Positions 10,284 to 21,342 are shown, counted from the first letter of the stretch. The stretch: DNA of 64,000 nt from Clostridiales bacterium (GCA_029098165.1 JAQXNU010000135.1:1-64000); one strand, 5' to 3'. The notes: generated from the sequence alone by a model not told the origin. Made by a program: numbers and translations.

Positions 10284-11444
10284 TTAAGCTGTCTGATTTC
10301 TTCTATGGGAGATGACTAGAGCAACTCCAAATAGTGCAACTGTAAATGCAAGCTGAATAAGGATACCGAAATTTACATCAGTTAAGTTCTGACCGATCAG
10401 CTTATTGTTTTGAGATAGAATGCCGGAGTTGATCGAGTACCAATAGGTTGGAAAGAATTTGCTGATATTAATAACTGCCTTTGGCATAATGGAGAGTGGA
10501 ACAAAGATACCTCCTAAGAAATTCAATCCAAGTGCAAATGTTGTACTAAATACAGCAACATGTTCTACCTTTTTACTAATGAGTCCGATCAGGAATCCGA
10601 GTGAAGTTGAAAACAGCATCATAACAACCGCATTTAAGATTAAGTAGATATAATTATTATCGTGTAACATATCCGTGCCATACATTAGGAGTGGAAGAAT
10701 CAATAGGATCAACATAACGGCTACAGCGATTGTAAGGCTACCAAGACTTAGCGAAAGATTTCTTTTTCTTAATGGATAAGAGGAACATATTGTTCGCTTC
10801 CTTAAATCTTCTTCATTAAATGCTAGCAATACCATGGCTAGAACACTAACCATAATACCCATAAGAGCATAAGGCATCAAAGCAAAATAGTTATAATACT
10901 TAGGTACGGAATCAACTGCAGTTTCAGAAGCCTGAATGGACACTGGTGTCTGCTGACTCATAAGATCATTGGTTTTTTGCAGTGCTTCCTGTGGGTTAAT
11001 TCCTAGAGTTAAGTAATTCTTTAACGTACTTAAGTATTGTTCCAACTGTAATTTTACATAGATACCGTCCGTAGAGTTTGGAACAACAATGCTTTCGAGA
11101 TGTATGTCCTTACCAGCAGTAAGATCAGTTTCAAAGTTTTCAGGTATGATGATGATTAGATGTACATTACGATAGAATAGTTCATCTTGAAAAACTTCTT
11201 TGTCATCGTCTAAATTTTTTAACTTTTGTGTCTGATCTAAATAATCATAGATTCCTTGACTAGTTGCGGTATGATCACGATCAATGACAGCCATTGATAT
11301 CTTAGAAGCTTCAAAGCTGCCTACCGATGGCTGAACGCCAAAACTAGCAGATACGAGGGAAACAGCAACAAAGATTCCAATGTACATAAAGATTGTGCCG
11401 AGATTCTTTTTTACAATCTTCATAAATGTACTATATACTTTCAT
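10284..11444 (-). CDS. ABC-2 type transporter permease
   Basis: YhgE/ABC-2-like topology; adjacent to a second permease and an ATPase. Confidence 0.85.
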   Translation of the reverse strand: MKVYSTFMKIVKKNLGTIFMYIGIFVAVSLVSASFGVQPSVGSFEASKISMAVIDRDHTATSQGIYDYLDQTQKLKNLDDDKEVFQDELFYRNVHLIIIIPENFETDLTAGKDIHLESIVVPNSTDGIYVKLQLEQYLSTLKNYLTLGINPQEALQKTNDLMSQQTPVSIQASETAVDSVPKYYNYFALMPYALMGIMVSVLAMVLLAFNEEDLRKRTICSSYPLRKRNLSLSLGSLTIAVAVMLILLILPLLMYGTDMLHDNNYIYLILNAVVMMLFSTSLGFLIGLISKKVEHVAVFSTTFALGLNFLGGIFVPLSIMPKAVINISKFFPTYWYSINSGILSQNNKLIGQNLTDVNFGILIQLAFTVALFGVALVISHRRNQTA

Positions 11445-12567
11445 ATCTTTCCCTCCTTACAAAAAGAATAGTTGCAGTTAATAGGATAACAGCGATGATC
11501 ACTAAGGTTATCAGGCTGCGAAAATATCTTGTGTAGTCATCAAATACGGATAAGCTATAAAAACAATCGGTAATAAGGGCTGCAGGATTAATACGGTTGA
11601 TGATTGGAGCGTTCTTCTCAATGATATCTTTTATATTGGCAAACATAAGTCCACTTAAAAAACTTAAGATTAAGCTGACAGAAGTACAGATACCGTCTTT
11701 TGCATTCTCGGAGCATCGAATTGCAGCGCTTAAGAACTGTCCAATTAGGATACCAATTAAGCTGCCGATAAAGCAAGTTAAGAAGAATAATAATAGTTTG
11801 TGGCCTAAATCAACTCCAATGAGCTGCAAGTAGAAGAAAACGATAACAATTTCTAAAAAATGAATTGTTAAAGCAGCAAAAGTATCAGCAATAATCAGGG
11901 TGATCTTCTTGCTTGCTGAAACACATCTTCTTGCTGCAACTGCAGATAAGTTTGCCTGAATGTCTTTCGCATTCTGGATTCCTAAATAGCTACCAAACAT
12001 ACATACCATAGCAATCAATGCATAGAAATACTGTGTATTATAGGACATCTCGGAACCTGCTAAGGAAGTGGTTTGTACCAAGTCCATACTTTGAGTAAGG
12101 TTTGCAACGGCCTTTGGAAGATCTTCTGGATGATTGGTTGCGATATCGGTAATGTAACTTTCGGAACGAAGATACTGATTTAAAAACTGTTGGATGATAC
12201 TTTCATTCATACCAGAGCGAGCGACAATCAAATCTCGTTGATTGGAAAGTGTGATGATACCATATACATCATCTTTACTAAGAAGCTCATCGGCATCTTT
12301 TCTTGTGACTTCTTTAACATCAAACATGTAATCCCCATTCTCAAATGTCAATGAGTTCATCATAGTTAAAAACTGCTTATTTGTATCATTTTCTTGTTCA
12401 ATCACTATAGCTACAGGGATTGTTTCAAACGTATCATAGTTTCCTTTAGAACCAAATGTACACTGGAACAAAGTCCCTAATATGATAGGAAAGACTAGAG
12501 CCCAGAACATTACAGTTGGCATCTTTAAAAAGAATTTAATTCGGTATTTATACTGATGAAAGAACAT
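11431..12567 (-). CDS. ABC-2 type transporter permease
   Basis: ABC-2 membrane topology; overlaps the downstream permease gene. Confidence 0.85.
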   Translation of the reverse strand: MFFHQYKYRIKFFLKMPTVMFWALVFPIILGTLFQCTFGSKGNYDTFETIPVAIVIEQENDTNKQFLTMMNSLTFENGDYMFDVKEVTRKDADELLSKDDVYGIITLSNQRDLIVARSGMNESIIQQFLNQYLRSESYITDIATNHPEDLPKAVANLTQSMDLVQTTSLAGSEMSYNTQYFYALIAMVCMFGSYLGIQNAKDIQANLSAVAARRCVSASKKITLIIADTFAALTIHFLEIVIVFFYLQLIGVDLGHKLLLFFLTCFIGSLIGILIGQFLSAAIRCSENAKDGICTSVSLILSFLSGLMFANIKDIIEKNAPIINRINPAALITDCFYSLSVFDDYTRYFRSLITLVIIAVILLTATILFVRRERYESI

Positions 12568-12576
12568 ATTTGCCTC

Positions 12577-13509
12577 CTAGTCTCTTAATTCGGTTCCTGT
12601 GATCTCCAGGAATACATCGTTTAAGGTTGGCAACTCGGAATAGACTCTGCCAAAATGAATATCTTCATTTTTAAGGTAATCAAGAACACGGATTAAATTG
12701 TGCTTGCCGCCGCTGCAGATTACTTTCAATTTGGATTTTTCATATGTAACCTGGTATACATGAGGTAATTGCTTGATGTTCTCAATATTTTCACGAGAAA
12801 GATTTAATACATCGATTAAAATAGTCTCACTCATTTTGATCATTGCCTTTAATTCTTCTTTGGTTCCCATGGCAACGTTTTTACCTTTATCAATGATGGC
12901 GATTTTTGTACAAATCTGTTCTACTTCCTCCATATAGTGAGAAGTATAGATGATGGTAGCTCCCTGACGATTTAATTCCACAATACCTTCAAGAATCTTA
13001 TTACGGCTTTGTGGATCGACTGCAACGGTTGGCTCATCTAAGATGATCAGGTCAGGTTTATGTGCAATACCACAAGCGATATTTAATCTTCGTAATAAAC
13101 CACCAGATAGTTTTTTCGGATAAAACTTCTTAAAGTCTTCCAAACCAACAAACTCGATCGCTTCTTCGACATATTTTTTGCGCTTTTCTTTATCCTCAAC
13201 ATATAGTCCGCAAAAATAATCGATGTTTTCATAAACAGTTAACTCATTAAATACAGCAACATTCTGTAAAACAACACCGATGCGACGTTTTAGGTCATAA
13301 CTGCTTGGATTCATTGGCTTATCAAAAATTTTAATGTCACCTTTATCGTATTTTAGAAGTGATAATAAGCAGCCGATGCAAGTTGATTTACCAGAACCAT
13401 TTGGTCCTAATAATCCAAAAATCTCACCTTCTTCGATTTCTAGATTCAAATGGTCTAAGGCTACTAAATCTTTATAACGTTTCACTAAATTCTCAATTTT
13501 GACTACCAT
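12577..13509 (-). CDS. ABC transporter ATP-binding protein
   Basis: Walker A GPNGSGKST, signature LSGGLLRR, Walker B LIILDEPT. Confidence 0.93.
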   Translation of the reverse strand: MVVKIENLVKRYKDLVALDHLNLEIEEGEIFGLLGPNGSGKSTCIGCLLSLLKYDKGDIKIFDKPMNPSSYDLKRRIGVVLQNVAVFNELTVYENIDYFCGLYVEDKEKRKKYVEEAIEFVGLEDFKKFYPKKLSGGLLRRLNIACGIAHKPDLIILDEPTVAVDPQSRNKILEGIVELNRQGATIIYTSHYMEEVEQICTKIAIIDKGKNVAMGTKEELKAMIKMSETILIDVLNLSRENIENIKQLPHVYQVTYEKSKLKVICSGGKHNLIRVLDYLKNEDIHFGRVYSELPTLNDVFLEITGTELRD

Positions 13510-13717
13510 AAAAACTCCTTTCTAAAACCACAACATTTATCATCTAGTCTCAGTATATAGAATTTTAGTTTGCATGGTAAGTGCCGTTTGTCAGATGTAA
13601 TTGTGACATTTGTCATAAGTGAATTATTTTTTGTCATTTCGCAATTGTTCCTAGCTTGTATGTAAAAAAATATCATGCTATAATCGAATTTAGAATAGTA
13701 ACAAGGAGGACCGAAGG

Positions 13718-14785
13718 TTGCTTGGAATCATTGACCGTCTACTATTGTTAGTGGGCTGTTCTTTCTTATTAGACTTATCCGGTCAGATGAAACTATCCTT
13801 AGTGGTCATACTGACAGCAGTGATTATTTCGGAATTTACTTATGTCATACAATGGAACTGGCTTTTTCATAGCACCACGATAGCGTATTTAGTTGCATGT
13901 ATTGCAGAACCTGAATTTCTTTGGCCTTTACCTTTAGTGCTTTATGAATCACTTAAAAGAAAAAAGATTTATTATGGAATCTTTGGAGGAATCCTGTACT
14001 TCTATAATTTCCCGCATATGACAACGTTTGATCGATTCTATCTTTTCTTTGTATTCACTTATATGGTGATTATTGCAATTCGAACGATGAAACAAAACCA
14101 GTTACATAAAAAATATATTGAGTTATTAGATGATTCTAGACAAATGGAAATTATTATGAATGCAAAAAATAATGAGATTGCTGCGAAACAGGATACGGAA
14201 ATCCATCTTGCTACCTTACAGGAGCGAAATCGAATTGCCAGAGAGATTCATGATAATGTAGGACATATGCTGTCACGTTCCATTCTGATGGTTGGAGCAG
14301 CTACTGCAATCAATAAAGATGAGAATCTAACGGAATGTTTAAGTGAGTTGAAGAATACGTTAGATCAGGCAATGACCTCCATCCGGACCTCAGTGCATGA
14401 TTTACATGATGATTCCATAGATTTAGAAGAAAGCGTGAAAAGTCTTGTTTCAGAGTTTACTTTTTGCCCGATGACTCTCGATTATGATATGGGGAAGGAT
14501 GTGGAACGTAAAGTTAAGTTGTGCTTTCTTGCGATTCTAAAAGAGGCAATGGCGAATATCATAAGGCATAGTAACGCAACAAGGGTTGAGGTTGTCCTTA
14601 GAGAACATCCAGCAATCTATCAGTTGCTGATCAGCGACAATGGTACATGTAGTAAAAATGTTTCCTCGGATGGAATTGGATTAAGCAATATGAAAGAACG
14701 AGTTAATGGATTGGATGGTAAGATAACAATTACGAAAGAACATGGTTACCGTATTTTCGTTATGATTCCTAAAATGAATAAATAG
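13718..14785 (+). CDS. NarL-class sensor histidine kinase (HisKA_3)
   Basis: 'ERNRIAREIHDNVGHMLSRS' and 'DNGTCSKNVSSDGIGLSNMKERV'; TTG start after aaggagga. Confidence 0.88.
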   Translation: MLGIIDRLLLLVGCSFLLDLSGQMKLSLVVILTAVIISEFTYVIQWNWLFHSTTIAYLVACIAEPEFLWPLPLVLYESLKRKKIYYGIFGGILYFYNFPHMTTFDRFYLFFVFTYMVIIAIRTMKQNQLHKKYIELLDDSRQMEIIMNAKNNEIAAKQDTEIHLATLQERNRIAREIHDNVGHMLSRSILMVGAATAINKDENLTECLSELKNTLDQAMTSIRTSVHDLHDDSIDLEESVKSLVSEFTFCPMTLDYDMGKDVERKVKLCFLAILKEAMANIIRHSNATRVEVVLREHPAIYQLLISDNGTCSKNVSSDGIGLSNMKERVNGLDGKITITKEHGYRIFVMIPKMNK

Positions 14786-14792
14786 TAAAAGA

Positions 14793-15437
14793 ATGATTAA
14801 GGATGGTTGCCAAATGAGAGTATTAGTTGTAGATGATGATAAGTTAGTATGTATGTCGTTAAAAATCATATTGGAAGCAGATAAAGAGATTGAGGTTGTT
14901 GGAATCGGGCACGATGGAACAGAGGCAATTGAGTTATTTCAACAGTATGAGCCTGACATTTTGTTGATGGATATTCGTATGAAGAATATGACAGGAATCG
15001 ATGCAGCTAGTAAGATATTAGAAAAGAAAAGAGATGCAAAAATTTTATTTCTTACCACATTTACAGATGATGAATACATCATCAAGGCGCTTAAAATCGG
15101 TGCAAAAGGGTATTTATTAAAGCAGGATTATGATAGTATTATACCAGCACTACGAGCTGTCAATATTGGACAGAGCGTATTTGGAAGTGATATTGTCAGC
15201 AAGATACCGAATCTAGTTTCGGGAGAGAAGAAAAAAAATTATCAAGATTATGATCTGACAGCAAAAGAATTTGAGATGATCGAACTGATCGCAGATGGGC
15301 AGAGCAATAAAGAAATTGCAGATACGATGTTTCTAAGTGAAGGAACCGTTCGTAATTATTTAAGCAATATTCTGTTAAAACTAGATCTTCGAGATCGAAC
15401 ACAAGTGGCTATCTTTTATTATCGACAATTGAAATAA
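14793..15437 (+). CDS. LuxR/NarL-family response regulator
   Basis: REC domain (VVDDDK..LLMDIRM) plus LuxR HTH 'LTAKEFEMIELIADGQSNKEIADTMFLSEGTVRNYLSNIL'. Confidence 0.92.
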   Translation: MIKDGCQMRVLVVDDDKLVCMSLKIILEADKEIEVVGIGHDGTEAIELFQQYEPDILLMDIRMKNMTGIDAASKILEKKRDAKILFLTTFTDDEYIIKALKIGAKGYLLKQDYDSIIPALRAVNIGQSVFGSDIVSKIPNLVSGEKKKNYQDYDLTAKEFEMIELIADGQSNKEIADTMFLSEGTVRNYLSNILLKLDLRDRTQVAIFYYRQLK

Positions 15438-15448
15438 CTGTATGTAGG

Positions 15449-15487
15449 GAGCTGATGTAACCTTTGTTGGTACAGCAGCTCATTTTA
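15449..15487. terminator. Imperfect hairpin between convergent genes
   Basis: gagctgatgtaac cttt gttggtacagcagctc followed by atttta. Confidence 0.5.
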
Positions 15488-15490
15488 TTG

Positions 15491-16078
15491 TTATTTTGGT
15501 GGTATAAGAACAGGCTGTAACTGGATTCCGTCTAATGCAGCTTTTAAGGATGGAATAATCAGCTCCGTATCAGCAATCATGGAGTTAGGTTTCTTTACGT
15601 AATCATCTTGGCCAAACGGAACAAAATATATATTTTTATTTGGATACAGCATCCCTACATTTTTAAAATTAAATCCTAGTGCATCATTGGTTGCCAGGGA
15701 AATCACGAGTGGTTTTTGATTTCTTAGATGTCCTTTTGCCGCCATTAATACTGGAGTATCTGTGATTCCATAAACAAGTTTTGCTAATGTATTACCGGTG
15801 CAAGGCGCGATGATTAGAATATCCAGCTTATTTTTGGGACCGAGAGGTTCGGCGTCTTCAATGGTTTTAACTGGAGCGTTGCCCGTGATTTCCTGAATTC
15901 GATCCATAAAATCGATAGCATTGCCGAATCTAGAATTTATTGTTTGAGCATGGTATGAAAAAATCGGAATTACATTAGCATGTTCATTGACCAGATTTTC
16001 AATTTGTTTTATTACTTTCGCATACGTACAGAAGGAGCCGGTGAGTGCGACTCCAACCGATCGACCATTTAGTTCCAT
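15491..16078 (-). CDS. dpaB: Dipicolinate synthase subunit B (flavoprotein)
   Basis: 'VGVALTGSFCTYAKVIKQIENLV', 'IIAPCTGNTLAKLVYGITDTPVLMAAKGHLR'; adjacent to dpaA. Confidence 0.9.
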   Translation of the reverse strand: MELNGRSVGVALTGSFCTYAKVIKQIENLVNEHANVIPIFSYHAQTINSRFGNAIDFMDRIQEITGNAPVKTIEDAEPLGPKNKLDILIIAPCTGNTLAKLVYGITDTPVLMAAKGHLRNQKPLVISLATNDALGFNFKNVGMLYPNKNIYFVPFGQDDYVKKPNSMIADTELIIPSLKAALDGIQLQPVLIPPK

Positions 16079-16100
16079 AAAATCACTTTCTTTCCTGGCA

Positions 16101-16979
16101 TTACGAGGAGATAAGGCTGCTTAAGTCGGATAGTAAAGCTTCGTTTAAAATATTGGCAGAAGTCTTAGCCGCATATTTACCAGGAAGAGCAAGACAAAGA
16201 TGAGCATTAATATTCATCTGCTTGCAGTATTCGTAATTAATTCCGCCTGGCGCAGATGCGATATCAATGATTGTTACATCTTTTTGTACATAACTTAGGC
16301 TTGCGGCATCCATAATAAGGGAAGGTACTGTATTAAAGATAAATGGAAACTCTGCTAGATATTTATTTATGTCAGCAAGTGGAATTGTTTGAAATCCATA
16401 TGCTGCAGCCATGGATAGCGCTTCTTTGGAACGAGCCGTGATTGTTACCTGTGCACTAAGTCCCTTCAGTTTATCTGCGAGTATTTTGGCACAACGACCA
16501 TAACCATAGATTAGACATTGACTCTTGTGCAGTGTGATTGCACTAAGCTTAATCGCTTCTAATATGGCACCTTCTGCAGTAGCAACTGCATTCGCGATGA
16601 CAACACTCTCATCCTTCATTAAATCAAAACAGTGAACCTTTTTTTTCATACAGAATTCTTTGATGAAATTAGGAATGCAACCACCATACAGGACGTGATT
16701 TTCTGTGAGATGGGAGAGAAAATCATCGATGGTTAAGTCATCAATGATGGAATGTGCAAAAATATTTTTACAGTTTTTTGAGAAAGGAACAGGACATATG
16801 ACGATATTTCCAAAGGACATGGCTTCTGTGATAGAACTTGCCTCATAGATGACAGGCTTTAAGTCTTTCATATCAAGGCCATAAACGGCTACTGGAAAGT
16901 TAAGACGATGAAGCTGTTCTACCATAAAATATTGTCTACAATCTCCACCGAGAACGACAATTTTACTTATCTGAGACAT
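16101..16979 (-). CDS. dpaA: Dipicolinate synthase subunit A
   Basis: 'VVLGGDCRQYFMVEQL', 'CLIYGYGRCAKILADKLKGL', 'IIDIASAPGGINYE'. Confidence 0.9.
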   Translation of the reverse strand: MSQISKIVVLGGDCRQYFMVEQLHRLNFPVAVYGLDMKDLKPVIYEASSITEAMSFGNIVICPVPFSKNCKNIFAHSIIDDLTIDDFLSHLTENHVLYGGCIPNFIKEFCMKKKVHCFDLMKDESVVIANAVATAEGAILEAIKLSAITLHKSQCLIYGYGRCAKILADKLKGLSAQVTITARSKEALSMAAAYGFQTIPLADINKYLAEFPFIFNTVPSLIMDAASLSYVQKDVTIIDIASAPGGINYEYCKQMNINAHLCLALPGKYAAKTSANILNEALLSDLSSLISS

Positions 16980-17061
16980 AGTTAGCTACCTCCTTCTTTT
17001 ATAATATATGAGGAAAGCAATAAATGTTTACGAGTTATTTTTAAGGAGTATAAGAGAAGTT

Positions 17062-17613
17062 ATGAATGTATATGTAGAATTATTCTTATCTTTTGCTAAA
17101 ATAGGTATTTTGACCTTTGGAGGTGGACTAGCTATGCTTCCAATGCTAAAGTACGAATTAGTCTATAAACGGGAGTGGGTAACCGAGGATGAAATTCTGA
17201 ATTACTATGCCGTTGGACAGTGTACCCCTGGGGTGATTGCAGTCAATGTTGCTACGTTTATTGGTCATAAGAAAGCAGGAATCGTAGGTGGAATTATTGG
17301 TACGTTGGGCATGATCACACCTTCCGTTATTCTGATCACAATTTTAGCAACAATCCTGACCAATATTATGGACCAGCCCATTGTGGCAAGTGCTTTGGTT
17401 GGGATTCGTGGAGTCGTATGTGCTTTACTGATCAATACCGTTTATATTCTTGCAAAAGCAAGCATTGAGGATATCTGGTGTGGAATCATCTTTGTTATAG
17501 TAATCTTGGCAGGATTTTTCTTACAACTTCCTTCGGTTGCAATTGTAATCATCTCAGGGATACTTGGAGTTCTCATTCAGAAATTCCTTAAGAAAGGGGA
17601 AATAAATCGATGA
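17062..17613 (+). CDS. Chromate transporter, N-half type
   Basis: 'LFLSFAKIGILTFGGGLAMLPMLKYELV', 'AVGQCTPGVIAVNVATFIG'. Start at 17062 preferred; the ORF extends to 17008. Confidence 0.88.
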   Translation: MNVYVELFLSFAKIGILTFGGGLAMLPMLKYELVYKREWVTEDEILNYYAVGQCTPGVIAVNVATFIGHKKAGIVGGIIGTLGMITPSVILITILATILTNIMDQPIVASALVGIRGVVCALLINTVYILAKASIEDIWCGIIFVIVILAGFFLQLPSVAIVIISGILGVLIQKFLKKGEINR

Positions 17614-18164
17614 CTTATCTGATTTTAGTCTACGAGTTTTTTAAGATAGGGTTGTTTGCAATTGGTGGCGGTTCAGCAACTTTGCCTTTTTTGATGAATC
17701 TAACAGAAAAATATGACTGGTTTACGGCAACTCAGTTAACCGATCTTGTTGCAATCAGTGAAAGCACTCCAGGACCCTTGGGCGTCAATATGGCTACCTT
17801 TGCAGGTTACCATGCAGCTGGCATACCAGGTGCGATACTTGCAACGTTATCCTTGGTATTTCCGAGTGTTGTAATTATATTAATTATCGCTAAGTTCTTA
17901 GAGAATTTTAGTAAGAATCAAACAGTACAGAGCATCTTTTACGGAATACGTCCGGCAGTTGCAGGCTTGATTGCAGTCGCGGTTTATGAACTGCTAAGAA
18001 TTTCATTGATCGTTATGCAAAATGGGAAGACAAGTTTACGCATTCCAGTTGCTATCATGTGTCTTGTGGTACTAGTTTTATTGCAAGTGAAACAATTAAA
18101 AAAGCTACACCCAGGGATATGGCTGCTTGGTGCAGCAATCGTAGGTGTAGTTCTCAGATTATAA
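17610..18164 (+). CDS. Chromate transporter, partner half
   Basis: 'FFKIGLFAIGGGSATLPFLMNL', 'ISESTPGPLGVNMATFAGY'; 4-bp ATGA overlap with preceding gene. Confidence 0.88.
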   Translation: MTYLILVYEFFKIGLFAIGGGSATLPFLMNLTEKYDWFTATQLTDLVAISESTPGPLGVNMATFAGYHAAGIPGAILATLSLVFPSVVIILIIAKFLENFSKNQTVQSIFYGIRPAVAGLIAVAVYELLRISLIVMQNGKTSLRIPVAIMCLVVLVLLQVKQLKKLHPGIWLLGAAIVGVVLRL

Positions 18165-18944
18165 TAACAATTTCTCTAACTCATCCTCCACTAACTTACA
18201 CTTGAGTGGAAATAGTTGCTTTAATTCATCTACTGCATTCTCCATAATATAGCCACATTCTACTTCTTGCAACATCTCGATATCGTTGTAGTTGTCACCG
18301 AAAGCGTAAGTATCTTCTTTGGCAATATTGAGTGATTTCATGAGGGTGAGAAGAGTCGAACCTTTGTTAACATCGGGATTGACAAAGTCAAGCCAGCCGT
18401 AGCCAGAAACGGTGCATTTGACTTTATCCTGCCAGGTTTGGATAAAATAGTCGGCAGAATGTTCTACGATGCCAGCTTTTTCAAAAACAGAAATCTTTAC
18501 GATTGGCTCAGGGACTGCTTCAAAGTCATCAATTACAACTACATTATTTTTCACTTTGTTTCTCATATGATCAAGATAAGCAGGATCTTTTGGCATTAAA
18601 TACGAAGTCTCTTTTCCAGAGATTAATACTTCACAGCCAGAACGATTCTGTATATCGTTACATATTGCCATGGCTAATTTGTGTTCCATGGGACTTTCAA
18701 AAAAAAGTTCATCTTTATAGAATAGGACAGCACCGTTCTCACAGATAAATGCCATGTCATCGGCTGCATCTTTAAATTGACGTCTTAGATTAGGATACTG
18801 ACGTCCACTAGCTGCAACGAATAAATATCCTTTTTTTGATAATTCCTGTATTAATTGTATGGCACGGTCACTGACTTGCTGTGAGTTATTCTGTAATAAA
18901 GTACCGTCCATATCACTTGCGATTAATTTCATAATGTCCTCCAT
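18159..18944 (-). CDS. Cof-type HAD-IIB hydrolase
   Basis: 'LIASDMDGTLLQNN' and 'AFGDNYNDIEML'. Confidence 0.9.
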   Translation of the reverse strand: MEDIMKLIASDMDGTLLQNNSQQVSDRAIQLIQELSKKGYLFVAASGRQYPNLRRQFKDAADDMAFICENGAVLFYKDELFFESPMEHKLAMAICNDIQNRSGCEVLISGKETSYLMPKDPAYLDHMRNKVKNNVVVIDDFEAVPEPIVKISVFEKAGIVEHSADYFIQTWQDKVKCTVSGYGWLDFVNPDVNKGSTLLTLMKSLNIAKEDTYAFGDNYNDIEMLQEVECGYIMENAVDELKQLFPLKCKLVEDELEKLLL

Positions 18945-19080
18945 ATGATGTTAAAAATCAATTATACAAAGTAAACTTTGAAAATTATACCAATAAAATA
19001 AAAAATTTGCAAATAAAGGTTGAAATTTAGTGAAAAACAGTGGATAATAATTCGATAACGAAAGAAAAAAGGAAGGCAAT

Positions 19081-20409
19081 ATGTTTACAAAAAAAGACCT
19101 ACATAAGTTGATCATTCCGTTGATCATCGAACAATTTTTAGCCGTTTCCGTCGGAATGGCAGACACAATTATGATAACATGCCGTGGAGAAGAAGCAGTA
19201 TCGGGAATATCCATCGTAGATTCCATAAGTATTCTACTAATCGGCTTGTTTTCAGCTTTAGCAACAGGAGGCGCCGTTGTCACTGCACAGTATCTTGGGC
19301 ATAAAGAAAAGGAGAATGCAAAGACAGCTAGTAATCAGCTTGTATTAAGTATTGGGGTAGTATCACTGATTATTATGATGGTCACTTTAATTGGAAATCA
19401 TGCAATCTTAAGACTGATTTATGGTAAGGTTGATCCTTTGATCATGAAAAATGCGAGAATTTATTTCTATCTATCTTCACTGTCCTATCCGTTTATCGCA
19501 TTATACAATGCGGGGGCTGCGCTATTTCGTGCAATGGGTAATTCTAAGGTTTCTATGCGTGTATCCTTTTACATGAATTGTATCAATGTAGTTGGTAATG
19601 CATTGTTAATTTATGTATTTAAGATGGGAGTGGAAGGCGCTGGTATATCGACATTATGTTCTCGTATGATCGCAGCAGTCATTGTAATTGGAATGTTGAT
19701 GCAAAAGAAATACGAAGTAGGCATTGATCCTCACTTAAGATTGGGCTATCAGCCGAAGATGATCAAACGAATATTAAGCATTGGCATTCCGAATGGATTA
19801 GAAAATAGTATGTTTCAATTTGGAAAAATCCTAGTTAGTGGGCTTGTGGCTTCGTTTGGAACGATTAGTATCACAGCCAATGCTGTAGGAAATTCCGTTG
19901 CTAGCTTTAACTGTATTCCAGGTAATGCAATTGGCTTAGCAATGATCACGGTGGTCGGACAATGCGTAGGGGCAGGAGAATTGGGCCAGGCAAAAAAATA
20001 TACAAAGAAGCTGCTCTTAATGGCATATGCTTCTATGACTGTATTAAATCTAGGAATGCTGTTGTTGATGCCAGATATTGTGAGTATGTTTAACTTACAA
20101 GCAGCAACACAGGCTTTAGCTACCAAATTATTGATTTATCACTGCATTTGTAGTATTTTAATCTGGCCATTGTCATTTACATTACCAAATGCCTTACGTG
20201 CAGCAAATGATGTGAAGTTTACGATGCTTACCTCTGTCATCTCGATGTGGGTATGTCGTGTGATCTTAAGTTTTGTTCTTGCGAAGACGTTTAAGATGGG
20301 AGTGTTTGGTGTCTGGGTTGCTATGACAATCGATTGGGTATTCCGTTCCCTGTTTTTCGTCATTCGCTTGAAAACGGATGGATGGAGAAAACATGCGTTG
20401 ATTAGTTAA
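19081..20409 (+). CDS. MATE-family efflux transporter
   Basis: Twelve-TM ORF with 'EQFLAVSVGMADTIMI' and 'IGIPNGLENSMFQFGK'. Confidence 0.9.
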   Translation: MFTKKDLHKLIIPLIIEQFLAVSVGMADTIMITCRGEEAVSGISIVDSISILLIGLFSALATGGAVVTAQYLGHKEKENAKTASNQLVLSIGVVSLIIMMVTLIGNHAILRLIYGKVDPLIMKNARIYFYLSSLSYPFIALYNAGAALFRAMGNSKVSMRVSFYMNCINVVGNALLIYVFKMGVEGAGISTLCSRMIAAVIVIGMLMQKKYEVGIDPHLRLGYQPKMIKRILSIGIPNGLENSMFQFGKILVSGLVASFGTISITANAVGNSVASFNCIPGNAIGLAMITVVGQCVGAGELGQAKKYTKKLLLMAYASMTVLNLGMLLLMPDIVSMFNLQAATQALATKLLIYHCICSILIWPLSFTLPNALRAANDVKFTMLTSVISMWVCRVILSFVLAKTFKMGVFGVWVAMTIDWVFRSLFFVIRLKTDGWRKHALIS

Positions 20410-20499
20410 AAATCCAGTTTTTTTGATCTACATAAACTCGATATGTAATTTACATATGAAACAAATTTATGACAATCTAAATAGAAAGGAAGAATAATT

Positions 20500-20739
20500 A
20501 TGGGTGATCCTCGTTACAGTTATATGAAACCTTCAAAGAAAGAAGAGAAAAAGCCAGCAAAGAAAAAACCAAATATTTTGGGAATTGTGTTTACCGTCTT
20601 CGGTATTGTAAATCTCATTATATTGATTTTGTCTATTATCGTAAAAGAAAGTGGAAATAAGATTTTATTCTGGTCCATTGCAACTGCATTATGTGCCGGA
20701 GTAGCAGTCGTCATGTTTGTCTGCGGGAACGATGAATAA
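20500..20739 (+). CDS. Small two-TM hypothetical membrane protein
   Basis: RBS aaaggaag before ATG, Lys-rich N-terminus, two TM segments. Confidence 0.6.
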   Translation: MGDPRYSYMKPSKKEEKKPAKKKPNILGIVFTVFGIVNLIILILSIIVKESGNKILFWSIATALCAGVAVVMFVCGNDE

Positions 20740-20755
20740 AAATATGTGAAATAGA

Positions 20756-20805
20756 AAAAGGAGCTTGAAATCAGATTTTTACGAAAATCTGATTTCAAGC
20801 TCCTT
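20756..20805. terminator. Long perfect hairpin terminator between convergent genes
   Basis: aaaggagcttgaaatcagattttt acg aaaatctgatttcaagctccttt. Confidence 0.85.
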
Positions 20806-20817
20806 TCTTAATCTAGA

Positions 20818-21342
20818 TTACATTTTTTCTGGTTCTGGATAATCAACACCGAAAGTTTCAACAGTAACATTAGCCATTCTCTGAACTTTCTGAGGACGAT
20901 CGCTGTAGTCAGTTGGAACTTCAGCAATTTTATTAACAACATCCATACCTTCAACAACTTTACCAAATGCAGCGTAAGAACCATCTAAGTGTGGAGCGTT
21001 CTTGTGCATGATAAAGAACTGAGAACCTGCAGAGTTTGGCATCATGGAACGAGCCATAGAGAGAACACCTTCTGTATGAGCCAAGTCATTCTTGAAGTTA
21101 TTCTGTGCAAATTCACCTTTGATGGAGTAGCCTGGGCCACCCATACCGTTACCTTCAGGGCAACCGCCCTGGATCATAAACCCTTTAATGACACGGTGGA
21201 AGATAAGCCCGTTATAGTAACCTTTTTTAATCAGTGAAATAAAATTGTTTACTGTGTTTGGAGCAATCTGAGGATAAAGTTCAGCTTTGATCTGATCACC
21301 ATTCTCCATTTCAATCGTAACAATAGGATTTTGTTCAGCCAT
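20818..21342 (-). CDS. Cyclophilin-type peptidyl-prolyl cis-trans isomerase
   Basis: 'IFHRVIKGFMIQGG', 'NSAGSQFFIMH'; start at MAEQNP preferred over the longer ORF (to 21444). Confidence 0.93.
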   Translation of the reverse strand: MAEQNPIVTIEMENGDQIKAELYPQIAPNTVNNFISLIKKGYYNGLIFHRVIKGFMIQGGCPEGNGMGGPGYSIKGEFAQNNFKNDLAHTEGVLSMARSMMPNSAGSQFFIMHKNAPHLDGSYAAFGKVVEGMDVVNKIAEVPTDYSDRPQKVQRMANVTVETFGVDYPEPEKM